DNA of 18,050 nt, from NCBI RefSeq assembly GCF_910579375.1, contig NZ_CAJTUJ010000030.1, positions 1-18,050 of the forward strand. Reading direction: 5' to 3'. Origin of the DNA: an uncultured Rikenella sp. (GTDB lineage Bacteria > Bacteroidota > Bacteroidia > Bacteroidales > Rikenellaceae). The translations under genes and the position numbers were made by a program. Positions 1 through 7,009 of this stretch are shown here, piece after piece; position 1 is the first letter of the stretch, and each line of letters starts with the position of its first letter. The notes below the pieces were generated by a model, which did not search any database, had not been told where the DNA came from, and saw only the letters and a program-made list of their open reading frames with translations.

Positions 1-302
1 AGCCCGACAACATATTTCTCTATTTTTGAGAATATTCCAATTAGCATATCTTCGAAGAACCAGCGATGAGAATTACAATCTTCCTTATCACAGAATATAT
101 GATGGTCATGTGGATCTCCGGTGATGTAAAGATAATGACGGTTCTTATAGGTAGATACCGACAAGCAGTACCACTCCCACCTCTTGCACTTGACCTCAAA
201 CCAAAGACTTCTTCTATAATCATCACCCATAGGAGCAAGACGCTCCATTGCCTTATGTATATGACAGATGATTTCAGCACATTCATCGGGAACTAAAATA
301 AC
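1..302 (-). CDS. Unrecognised protein, broken N-terminus, runs off the left edge
   Basis: The minus-strand frame is open from a TAA at 312-314 down to the left edge with no stop. It has the irregular, charged composition of a real protein, rich in His, Cys, Trp and Tyr, with stretches such as GDPHDHHIFCDKEDC and SHRWFFEDML. The first ATG is at 248, but coding-like residues (VILVPDECAEIICHIHKAMERL) already begin near 300, where no ATG, GTG or TTG is available. I infer that the true start was lost at a junction near base 300, where a plus-strand gene is cut at the same place. I do not recognise the family. The alternative is a shorter intact gene starting at 248. Confidence 0.5.
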
Positions 303-634
303 ATCAATGTGTTAACAAGATCTTAGATAAACTTGGAAATGTCTTTCCCAGATTTCAAAAGATGGTTGCCAATGTATATGCTGCCAGTCCACTAACTGTA
401 CGTGATTATTATCATACGAAAGAGGGGACGATATTCGGTTATCGCAAAGACTGTGAGAATCTCATATTCTCACAACTTCCTGTTTATACCAAAGTTAAGA
501 ATCTTCTTCTTACTGGCCAGAACATAAACCTTCATGGCATCTGCGGTGTACCATTGACCGCGATCAATACCTCAGAAGCCATTTGGGGGACTAACACTTT
601 AGTAAATCAGATCAATAATGCACAAAAGAATTAA
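302..634 (+). pseudogene. C-terminal fragment of phytoene-desaturase-like FAD oxidoreductase
   Basis: An open frame from a TAA at 299-301 to a TAA at 632-634 encodes about 110 residues. They match the C-terminus of NAD(P)/FAD-dependent oxidoreductases of the phytoene desaturase/CrtI and retinol-saturase type. The signature is the end block LLLTGQNINLHGICGVPLTA, which closes the FAD site, followed by a final helix (INTSEAIWGTN). A complete enzyme would be roughly 500 residues, so about four fifths, including the Rossmann GxGxxG, is missing. Coding continues upstream of the ATG at 362 (HQCVNKILDKLGNVFPRFQK), so 362 is not a real start and the gene is cut at about 302. It overlaps the hydrolase gene by 17 bases, so it belonged to the same operon. 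In aryl-polyene and flexirubin-type clusters such enzymes modify the polyene or aromatic ring. Confidence 0.75.
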
Positions 635-1517
635 AATACTAATTACAATTCCGCTTTGCTCAATTCGAGTAGCAATCGCTCAGCCAATATCCCAACCTAT
701 AAACATTTGGGATGGAACGGATTGTAAGGCAAATGTAAAATTGACACCATATCTTGCAAAAGGTAATAACCATATTGCTTGTATTGTTTGTCCCGGTGGA
801 AGCTATTTTTGGCTGGATAAGAAAACTGAAGGTGTCGGAGTGGCAGAGTGGCTTCAATCAAATGGAATATCTGCTTTTGTACTGGAGTATCGTGTTGGTG
901 GCATTACCGGATTCATAACTCATTATCGCCTTATAGCCCGGGGCAATCGCTATCCCGACATGCTTCAAGATGTGCAACGCAGTATCCAGTTAGTTCGAGA
1001 AAACGCGGGTAAATATGGAATTGATCCGGAGAAATTAGGTGTTATGGGATTTTCTGCCGGTGGGCATCTTACGGCAATGTCAGGACTTTTTTTTGACAGT
1101 GATGTGCTTTCTCAATTGGGTGTCCACCCCGATCTATCCTTAAAGCCGAGTTTTATAGCTCCTATTTATCCTGTTGTGTCGCTCGTTGATAAATCGACCC
1201 ATAAGCGTTCATGTCGTGGTCTGCTGGGTGAAGGTAAATCAATCAGTAAAGAGATGAAGGATTCTTTATCTCTTGAAAGACATGTGCGCGTTGATATGCC
1301 TCTGACATATTTGATGAATTGTGTGGACGACCCTATTGTTGACTATCACAATTCAGAACTCCTTGACTCTGCCATGACAGCGATGAATGTCCCCCATAAG
1401 TATGTGCAATTCAAAACCGGTGGCCATGGATTTGGAGCCACCCCGGAGAAAACCACACTGGAGGTTATAGCATGGAAAGAGGATTTTATTAACTGGCTCA
1501 GAAATATATTCAAATGA
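618..1517 (+). CDS. Alpha/beta hydrolase, esterase/acetylxylan-esterase-like, probably exported
   Basis: This 299-residue protein has the alpha/beta-hydrolase layout of the BD-FAE/Aes esterase group. It has an oxyanion-hole motif PGGSYFW (residues 59-65), nucleophile elbow GFSAGGH with Ser146, a likely acid at Asp237/Asp238 (CVDDPIVD) and catalytic His270 in GGHGFG. Residues 1-21 (basic start, then ILITIPLCSI, ending AIA-QP) resemble a signal peptide, so it may act in the periplasm. It overlaps the upstream oxidoreductase fragment by 17 bases and the downstream ligase by an ATGA, so all three were co-transcribed. Relatives are often annotated as xylanases or acetyl esterases. Sitting among lipid-assembly genes, it more plausibly cleaves or transfers an acyl ester of the cluster product, which is inference. 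The triad is complete and the gene appears intact. Confidence 0.8.
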   Translation: MHKRIKILITIPLCSIRVAIAQPISQPINIWDGTDCKANVKLTPYLAKGNNHIACIVCPGGSYFWLDKKTEGVGVAEWLQSNGISAFVLEYRVGGITGFITHYRLIARGNRYPDMLQDVQRSIQLVRENAGKYGIDPEKLGVMGFSAGGHLTAMSGLFFDSDVLSQLGVHPDLSLKPSFIAPIYPVVSLVDKSTHKRSCRGLLGEGKSISKEMKDSLSLERHVRVDMPLTYLMNCVDDPIVDYHNSELLDSAMTAMNVPHKYVQFKTGGHGFGATPEKTTLEVIAWKEDFINWLRNIFK

Positions 1518-2821
1518 CAGACTCGAATCAAGACATAGAGTTTTGCACGGCAGAAGAAATAAAGACTTTTCAAAATGAAAAGTTAAAAGATGCATTGCTC
1601 TATTTATCCGAACATTCGCCGTTTTATCAGCGAATGTTCAAAGAAAAGAATATCAATATAGCAGATATTCAGACTGTTGACGACCTTATAAATCTTCCTT
1701 TCACTGAAAAGAAAGATTTGCAGCTTCATAATCAGGAATTTCTGTGCGTTCCGGCGGACAAGATTATTGATTATATCACAACATCCGGCACACTTGGCGA
1801 CCCGGTTACCTTTGGATGCACAGACAGTGACCTTGAACGTCTTGCATACAATGAAAAGAAATCATTTGAATGTGCCGGCTTGAAACCGGGCAATATCGTT
1901 CAGCTTATGACTACACTTGACAAGCGGTTCATGGCTGGACTTGCATATTTCCTTGGAATCAGGAAACTTGGAGCAAGTGTTATCCGCGTGGGCAATGGTA
2001 TGCCTGAACTTCAATGGGATACAATCAACCGTTTGAAACCGGATACTTTGATGTGTGTCCCATCATTTATTCTTCGCCTCATTGAATATGCTGAACAACA
2101 TAATATCGACTATAGAAATTCAAGCATAAAACGTATTATCGGAATTGGAGAAGGACTGAGGGAACAGGATTTCAGTTTGAATCTTCTTGGCTCTCGCATT
2201 AAAGAGAAATGGGATGTGGAACTTTATGCGACATACTCATCTACTGAAATGGGAGCCACTTTTTCGGAATGTCCAAACGGTTGTGGTGGTCACGTGCATC
2301 CCGAACTTATCATTGTAGAGATCATTGGTGATGACAGCAAACCGGTGAAAGCCGGAGAAGTAGGCGAGGTCGTTGTGACAACTCTTGGTGTCGAGGGTAT
2401 GCCTTTGCTACGTTTCCGAACCGGTGATATGAGTAGCAAAATCACAGACAGATGCGACTGTGGACGTTACTCATATAGACTTACACCTCTTGTCGGGAGA
2501 AAAAACAACATGATTAAATTAAAGGGTACTACGATATATCCTCCGGCTATCAATGATGTCCTCGATAATACTCCTTATGTCGTCAATTATGTAGTTGTGG
2601 TACAAAACAGTTCTGCCGGCACCGACGAAGTCGTCGTGAAGGTTGGTGTTGCAACCCCACTACCCATTGACGTAATCAAAGACCTCAAAGACCGTTTCAG
2701 GTCTCGTATTCGAGTTGCTCCTATCGTAGAGATTCTATCACCAGAGGATGTCAATAAAATTAATAATCCGGCAAACAACAGGAAACCGATAAAATTTATT
2801 GACAATCGCCGAAAGAAGTAA
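1514..2821 (+). CDS. PaaK-like adenylate-forming ligase (phenylacetate-CoA ligase family)
   Basis: This 435-residue protein has the normal length of the PaaK branch of the ANL superfamily. These enzymes activate a carboxylic acid with ATP and pass the acyl-AMP to CoA or a carrier protein. Visible motifs are the phosphate loop TTSGTLGDP (89-97), the YSSTE block (241-245), RFRTGD (300-305), and the hinge and C-terminal lid beginning at VGRKNNMIKLKG (327-338). Two Cys clusters (CPNGCGGH at 253-260, CDCGR at 314-318) recall the Cys-rich patch of PaaK relatives and might bind metal. The start overlaps the hydrolase stop by four bases (ATGA) and the next gene begins two bases after its stop. In aryl-polyene/flexirubin clusters such a ligase activates an aromatic starter or fatty acid. 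The substrate here cannot be read from the sequence. Confidence 0.85.
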   Translation: MTDSNQDIEFCTAEEIKTFQNEKLKDALLYLSEHSPFYQRMFKEKNINIADIQTVDDLINLPFTEKKDLQLHNQEFLCVPADKIIDYITTSGTLGDPVTFGCTDSDLERLAYNEKKSFECAGLKPGNIVQLMTTLDKRFMAGLAYFLGIRKLGASVIRVGNGMPELQWDTINRLKPDTLMCVPSFILRLIEYAEQHNIDYRNSSIKRIIGIGEGLREQDFSLNLLGSRIKEKWDVELYATYSSTEMGATFSECPNGCGGHVHPELIIVEIIGDDSKPVKAGEVGEVVVTTLGVEGMPLLRFRTGDMSSKITDRCDCGRYSYRLTPLVGRKNNMIKLKGTTIYPPAINDVLDNTPYVVNYVVVVQNSSAGTDEVVVKVGVATPLPIDVIKDLKDRFRSRIRVAPIVEILSPEDVNKINNPANNRKPIKFIDNRRKK

Positions 2822-2823
2822 TA

Positions 2824-3966
2824 ATGGATACATCTAAATTTGACGACATAAGACCATATTATAATGAGGAGATTCCATCAGCTATGAATCGCATTGCTGA
2901 TAGTGAACTATTTCCTCTTATTGCCTCCTATGTTTTTCCAAATGAGAATATAGAGAATGTTAGGCGACATATACGTGACATAGAGACGATTTACCAGTTC
3001 CAGCATGAAGTAATGTCAATTGTCAACGAACAAGTCATAAAAAGAAGTATGACCTCGTTCTCATACAATGGTATTGACAAGCTTGATAAAAACAAAAGAT
3101 ACTTATTTGTATCTAATCATCGAGATATAATGCTCGATTCAAGTCTTCTTCAGTATGTGCTGCACATCAATGGACATGAGACATCAGAGATTACATTTGG
3201 AGCCAATCTCATGTGTCATCCTTTGGTTATTGACATAGGAAAATCCAATAAAATGTTTAAGGTTGAACGTGGAGAAAATCTAAAGGATTTCTATCAGTCC
3301 TCCCTCCTTAATTCCGAGTATATTCGCCATACAATCACTGATAAACATCAATCTGTATGGATTGCTCAGCGTAATGGGCGGACAAAAGATGGGATTGATC
3401 ATACTGAACCCGGACTGATACGAATGTTTGGCAGCAGTCTTCCTAATGACAAACTTAAAGCTCTATCGGAACTGAATATAGCACCAATATCAATTTCTTA
3501 TGAATGGGAAACCTGCGACATCTTAAAGGCTCTTGAGCTTTACGAATCTCGCTTTACTAAATATGTAAAGAAACCGGGAGAGGACTTGAATAGTATTCTT
3601 ACCGGTATTGTAGCCGACAAGGGACATGTCCATATAGAAATATGTGAACCAATAAACATTGATGAGTTACAATTGTTGGAGTCGATGACTAAGCAGGAGT
3701 ATGTCAAAGCTGTGGCGTGCCTAATTGATAAGCGGATAAATGCAGCCTACCATTTACACCCAAACAATTATATCGCATTTGATATAAGATATGGTATCAA
3801 ACGTTATTCTGATAGATATACGCCAGCGCAACAAGAAGCATTTTGTAAGAGACTAAAAGAACTATCAACCTATGAAGGGTGTGAATTGGATATCCTTGTG
3901 GATATATTCCTTGGCATTTATGCCAATCCAATTAACTCTCGTTCAAATGCAATATCCTTTCAATGA
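2824..3966 (+). CDS. PlsC-superfamily (LPLAT) acyltransferase
   Basis: This 380-residue protein resembles the glycerol-3-phosphate/lysophosphatidate acyltransferases widespread in Bacteroidetes. The catalytic block is SNHRDIMLDSSLL (residues 97-109), and QSVWIAQRNGRTKDG (176-190) corresponds to the glycerolphosphate-binding EGR/EGT region. A later IAPISISYEWETCD is also typical of this group. No transmembrane helix is obvious, so it is probably a peripheral inner-membrane enzyme moving an acyl group onto a lipid or hydroxyl. In the motif the His and final Asp are separated by five residues (H99, D105) instead of the usual four. I recall the same spacing in other Bacteroidetes members, so it is probably a subfamily trait. 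It starts two bases after the ligase stop and its end overlaps the exporter start by four bases. Likely role: acylating the polyene/resorcinol lipid or building its anchor. Confidence 0.83.
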   Translation: MDTSKFDDIRPYYNEEIPSAMNRIADSELFPLIASYVFPNENIENVRRHIRDIETIYQFQHEVMSIVNEQVIKRSMTSFSYNGIDKLDKNKRYLFVSNHRDIMLDSSLLQYVLHINGHETSEITFGANLMCHPLVIDIGKSNKMFKVERGENLKDFYQSSLLNSEYIRHTITDKHQSVWIAQRNGRTKDGIDHTEPGLIRMFGSSLPNDKLKALSELNIAPISISYEWETCDILKALELYESRFTKYVKKPGEDLNSILTGIVADKGHVHIEICEPINIDELQLLESMTKQEYVKAVACLIDKRINAAYHLHPNNYIAFDIRYGIKRYSDRYTPAQQEAFCKRLKELSTYEGCELDILVDIFLGIYANPINSRSNAISFQ

Positions 3967-4967
3967 ATAGATTGATACTCCATATTTATGACTTTTTCAA
4001 AAGGTCCCCATTACTGGCATGGGGAATATTCCTCATATTGACAACAGTTCTTATTCTGTCAATACTGTCTCTCTCGTACAAGGAAGATATATCAGATTTT
4101 TTACCTCTTGACGAGAAGAATCAAACTGCATTGTCTGTTTATCAGGATGTTTCAGGTGCCAATAAGATATATGCAATAATTTCTACAAAAGATACAGTTA
4201 ACGTCGATCCACAAGAACTGGCAGATGGAGTTGAAACCTTTGTTGAGAAGGTTGAAGCTAGTGATTCACTTCATTATATAAAGGATATAATGAAAGAGAT
4301 AGATATGGATAAGATGCTTGGCATAGCGGATGAAGTATATGCCAACGTTCCTTACTATCTTACTGACAGGGATTATGAAAGGATTGATAGCTTGTTAAGC
4401 GATCCAAATTATGTGGAGTCACAGATTTCGGAGGACAAACAGTCCCTGTTGTTTCCGTCATCTAATGTGTTAGTCTCTAATATATCCAGAGATCCCTTAA
4501 ATCTGTTCAATCCCATACTTGAGAGATTGAAACAGGCTGGTATGTCTATAGAATTTGAAACATACGATGGATATATTTTATCACCGGATAGCAAGAAGGC
4601 CATAGTGATTTTGGAATCAGCATTCGGTGCCCATGAGTCAGAGAATAATTCTTTTCTTGTAGCAATGCTTGGCAATGCAAAAGCTGAGACGGAGGCTATC
4701 AATGGGAACTTAGATATTCATATTATAGGAGGACCGGTTATAGCTGTTGCTAATGCCAACCAGATTAAAACCGATAGTATATTGGCTGTTTGCATAGCCG
4801 GTTTTCTTATCTTGGCTCTTCTAATCTACGTTTTCCGCAATCTAAGGAACATATTACTGATAGTCGTATCTGTCGGTTGGGGCTGGCTTTTCGCAATAGG
4901 GGCTATTGCTCTCTATTATGATTCTGTATCTATTATAGTAATAGACACACGTCGGATTGATTATTGA
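3963..4967 (+). pseudogene. MMPL/RND-family lipid exporter, truncated after three membrane helices
   Basis: The frame gives 334 residues matching the first ~40% of an MMPL/RND exporter. Helix 1 is at about 17-36 (LLAWGIFLILTTVLILSILS), a large periplasmic domain follows (about 38-268, opening with the family-like DISDFLPLD), then helix 2 (271-290) and helix 3 (296-318). Full proteins have about 780 residues and twelve helices. The match ends at Ile327 (base ~4943); the last seven residues (DTRRIDY) look like read-through of unrelated sequence to the first stop. A transporter with three helices could not work, so I call it a broken gene. It overlaps the acyltransferase by four bases (ATGA). 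In polyene and flexirubin clusters this exporter carries the lipid product toward the outer membrane. Without it and the oxidoreductase the pathway cannot be complete here. Confidence 0.85.
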
Positions 4968-5030
4968 GGCGTTTTTCTAACCTTGCAGAGAGGTATTGAC
5001 AACACCTATCCGCCAGCTTTGTGTTCCCCC
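4944..5030. other. Junction stretch with no recognised gene
   Basis: This stretch lies between the point where the exporter loses family-like sequence and the terminator of the minus-strand tRNA. A 34-codon plus-strand frame without an ATG runs from about 4968 to 5071, but it crosses the terminator and looks like nothing I know. I see no inverted terminal repeats, no integrase and no second copy of the tRNA end. The boundary between AT-rich foreign DNA and the GC-rich chromosome should fall here. The rest of the gap up to 5265 is filled by the terminator, tRNA and promoter listed below. Confidence 0.45.
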
Positions 5031-5071
5031 AAAAAGAAAATCAGCCACTTGAAAGTACATCCAAATGACTG
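5030..5071 (-). terminator. Rho-independent terminator of the tRNA-Pro gene
   Basis: On the minus strand CAGTCATTTG (5071-5062) pairs with CAAGTGGCTG (5051-5042). This is a ten-base-pair stem with two G-U pairs and a ten-base loop, followed at once by the T-rich run ATTTTCTTTTT (5041-5031). It begins 11 bases after the tRNA 3' end, the expected place and orientation, so it belongs with the tRNA and marks native backbone. Confidence 0.7.
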
Positions 5072-5082
5072 AAAATCAATTG

Positions 5083-5157
5083 TCGGGGTGACAAGATTCG
5101 AACTTGCGACCACTCGCCCCCCAGACGAGTACTCTAACCGGGCTGAGCTACACCCCG
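5083..5157 (-). tRNA. tRNA-Pro (anticodon GGG)
   Basis: The minus strand folds as a complete cloverleaf: acceptor CGGGGTG/CACCCCG, D arm GCTC/GAGT, anticodon stem CTCGT/GCGAG around loop CTGGGGG (anticodon GGG), and T arm GCAAG/CTTGT around TTCGAAT. The discriminator base is A at 5083 and the 3' CCA is not encoded. It has its own promoter and terminator. The 3' end faces the AT-rich, probably foreign segment. tRNA 3' ends are common integration sites, although the terminator between the two suggests the join lies further out. Confidence 0.95.
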
Positions 5158-5172
5158 CTCATAAACCGACCA

Positions 5173-5202
5173 CAAAAGTACACCATTTTCGCAATTATCA
5201 AA
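5173..5202 (-). promoter_or_regulatory. Bacteroidetes-type promoter for tRNA-Pro
   Basis: Read on the minus strand, TTTG (5202-5199), an 18-base spacer and TACTTTTG (5180-5173) match the primary sigma-factor consensus of this phylum (TTTG, about 19 bases, TAnnTTTG). Transcription should begin about seven bases further on, roughly ten bases before the mature tRNA 5' end at 5157. Confidence 0.7.
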
Positions 5203-5265
5203 AATTAAAATCGCCGCACCGCGAAAAAACTCTATCTTTAGCCGAAAATCCTCCTTAACCCGTTT

Positions 5266-5880
5266 TTGCTTAGAACCATGTTGCTTGCCGTGCTGCTAGC
5301 CCTGACCTGCACCGTGGCCGAACCGGCCGACAGCGTGATCGTCGATTCGCGACAGACCCTCGACCAGGCGCTGGCCGGTACGACAGCACCGGATAGTATT
5401 CGCCAGACACTCGCGTTGGTAGACGTCGAATACTATTCGTTCGACCGGCGGTTGCACCGAGGGCAGATCGTCGTACACCGAGAGCTTGTCAATGACGTGC
5501 GGCAGATTTTCCGGACCGTGAAAGCCTCCCGCTTTCCTGTCGAAAGCGTTATCCCCGTCCGCTTCGACCGACCGAACAACGGCACCTCGATGGACACCCT
5601 GAACAACACATACGGATTTCATTACCGGCCCAAAGCCACGTTCAAAACCCGGCAGCTCTCCGCCCACTCCTACGGCCGGGCAATCGATATCAATCCCTAC
5701 CAGAACCCCGCCCTGCTGCGCAACGGACGAATCATTCCGGCCGGAGGAGACTATGATTTGAAGACGCCCGGGACACTGAGCGACACATCGGCGGTCGTGC
5801 GGCTCTTTCGCCGGCTCGGATGGCAGTGGGGCGGCAGGTGGGCCTCCGTGAAAGACCGTATGCACTTCGAAAAACCGTAA
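5266..5880 (+). CDS. Secreted M15-family (VanY/Ddc-like) peptidase
   Basis: This zinc D,D-/L,D-peptidase domain probably trims peptidoglycan peptides in the periplasm. The metal site is visible in the C-terminal half: SAHSYGRAID supplies His134 and Asp141 (the SxHxxGxAxD pattern), and DRMHFE supplies His200 with neighbouring Asp197/Glu202 as the likely acid/base region. The hydrophobic N-terminus (LLAVLLALTCTVA, cleavage after about residue 18) is a signal peptide. The TTG at 5266 is used here because it adds an Arg to the n-region; the ATG at 5278 gives a 200-residue protein and is equally possible. TATCTTTA at 5233-5240 matches seven of eight bases of the -7 element, with no clear -33. The PfkB kinase gene starts 12 bases after its stop, so the two are probably co-transcribed. 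Confidence 0.83.
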   Translation: MLRTMLLAVLLALTCTVAEPADSVIVDSRQTLDQALAGTTAPDSIRQTLALVDVEYYSFDRRLHRGQIVVHRELVNDVRQIFRTVKASRFPVESVIPVRFDRPNNGTSMDTLNNTYGFHYRPKATFKTRQLSAHSYGRAIDINPYQNPALLRNGRIIPAGGDYDLKTPGTLSDTSAVVRLFRRLGWQWGGRWASVKDRMHFEKP

Positions 5881-5892
5881 CTTTTTACCTGA

Positions 5893-6894
5893 ATGGCAAT
5901 TATAGGAATGGGGAACGCGCTGACCGACATCCTGGTTCAGATTCCCGACGAAACCATCCTGCACGACCTCGGCGTCGAACGGGGCGGTATGTATCTGATC
6001 GACAACAAACAGCATCACCGCCTGATGGAGCGGATCGCTTCGTTGCCGAGGAAACTGGCGGCGGGCGGTTCGGCCGCGAATATGGTGGCCGGAGCGGCTA
6101 TGCTCGGGTCGCGGAGCGCTTTTATCGGCCATGTCGGTCGCGATGAGACCGGTGAGACTTTCTGTCGATGCCAGCAGGCAAAGGGGGTTGAATCGTTGGT
6201 CGGCGTTTCCGAAAAGACTCCTTCCGGAAAGTGTATTTCGCTGATTCTGCCGGACGGCGAACGCACCATGCTGACCTACCTGGGAGCGGCGCTGGAGGTC
6301 GACACCCGACATCTGGCAAGTCAATATTTACAGGGTCGGGAAGTCTTTTTTGTCGAAGGCTATCTGCTCAACTCGCCCGACGTGATCGAACCCGCCATGC
6401 AAGCAGCGCACGAGGCGGGACTCCTCGTGGCACTGGATGCCGCCAGCTTTACCGTGATTCGGGAGTTCCGGCAGTTTGCCGACCGGCTGATCGATCAGTA
6501 TGTCGACCTGTTGTTTGCCAACGAGGACGAGGCGGCTGCGCTGACCGACACCGACGTGCCGGAGCAGGCGCTCGAACAGCTGGCAGGACGGTGTGGAACG
6601 GTCGTGGTCAAAGTCGGGCCCGAAGGATCGTGGATCGCCCGGGGCTGGGAACGCTGCCGGATCGGCATCATCGAGGCACACCCGGTGGATAAGACCGGAG
6701 CCGGCGATCTCTATGCCGCTGCTTTTCTGCACGGTTGGACGCGCGGTCTGTCGCTCCGGCAGTGCGGCGAGCTGGGCGCGGTGGTATCGAGCAAAAGTAT
6801 CGAGGTGATCGGAGCCGATCTGCCGGCCGAGACCTGGGCCGGGATTCGACCGTGGGTGGAACGGATCGAGGCGGGCGAACGGGTCGTGGGATGA
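5893..6894 (+). CDS. PfkB-family sugar/nucleoside kinase (adenosine-kinase-like branch)
   Basis: This 333-residue cytoplasmic kinase of the ribokinase/PfkB family phosphorylates a sugar or nucleoside hydroxyl with ATP. The first signature GGSAANMVAGAAMLG (58-72) and the second DKTGAGDLYAAAFLHG (266-281) are both intact, with catalytic base Asp272 and the anion hole GAGD. The opening IIGMGNALTDI and the GGSAAN form fit the adenosine-kinase-like subgroup (cd01168 type) better than fructokinases, but the true substrate cannot be assigned. It follows the M15 peptidase gene by 12 bases and lies 115 bases upstream of htpG. Annotation pipelines often call this group 'adenosine kinase' or 'PfkB family carbohydrate kinase'. 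Confidence 0.88.
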   Translation: MAIIGMGNALTDILVQIPDETILHDLGVERGGMYLIDNKQHHRLMERIASLPRKLAAGGSAANMVAGAAMLGSRSAFIGHVGRDETGETFCRCQQAKGVESLVGVSEKTPSGKCISLILPDGERTMLTYLGAALEVDTRHLASQYLQGREVFFVEGYLLNSPDVIEPAMQAAHEAGLLVALDAASFTVIREFRQFADRLIDQYVDLLFANEDEAAALTDTDVPEQALEQLAGRCGTVVVKVGPEGSWIARGWERCRIGIIEAHPVDKTGAGDLYAAAFLHGWTRGLSLRQCGELGAVVSSKSIEVIGADLPAETWAGIRPWVERIEAGERVVG

Positions 6895-6938
6895 CACCCG
6901 GCCTGACAGTTTGTCCGACGGGCCTGCCATTTCGGGGC

Positions 6939-6955
6939 TTGGCACAAGAGTTGTA
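6939..6955 (+). promoter_or_regulatory. Sigma-54-like promoter ahead of htpG (candidate)
   Basis: TTGGCACAAGAGTTGTA fits the sigma-54 pattern (TGGCAC, five bases, TTGCW). GG at 6941-6942 and GT in place of the usual GC at 6953-6954 are separated by exactly ten bases, as -24/-12 require. Transcription would start near 6965, about 45 bases before the htpG ATG. I see no TAnnTTTG element in the 115-base gap. A short inverted repeat, GACA-GTT-TGTC at 6905-6915, lies just upstream and could be part of an activator site, though it is too short to rely on. Confidence 0.4.
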
Positions 6956-7009
6956 CGAAGCCGGACGGCGATTTTCAAAGGATTCGTAATCAAAAACCAA
7001 TATCACGAT

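Noticed and set aside
66..296. A 76-codon plus-strand frame at the left edge
   Set aside because: The opposite strand carries a longer, more protein-like frame that runs off the edge.
4968..5071. A 34-codon plus-strand frame between the exporter fragment and the tRNA
   Set aside because: It lacks an ATG, runs through the tRNA terminator hairpin and resembles nothing I recognise.
5083..5157. Integration site inside the tRNA-Pro 3' end
   Set aside because: No second copy of the tRNA end and no integrase are in the window, and the tRNA keeps its own terminator before the AT-rich segment. Possible outside the window but not supported here.
5296..6324. A 342-codon minus-strand frame opposite the M15 peptidase and PfkB genes
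   Set aside because: It lies opposite conserved catalytic motifs of both genes and has no recognisable domain.
6911..7009. An N-terminal extension of HtpG by 33 residues
   Set aside because: The residues do not resemble HtpG, while the family N-terminus begins right at the ATG at 7010; the extension also covers the promoter candidate.
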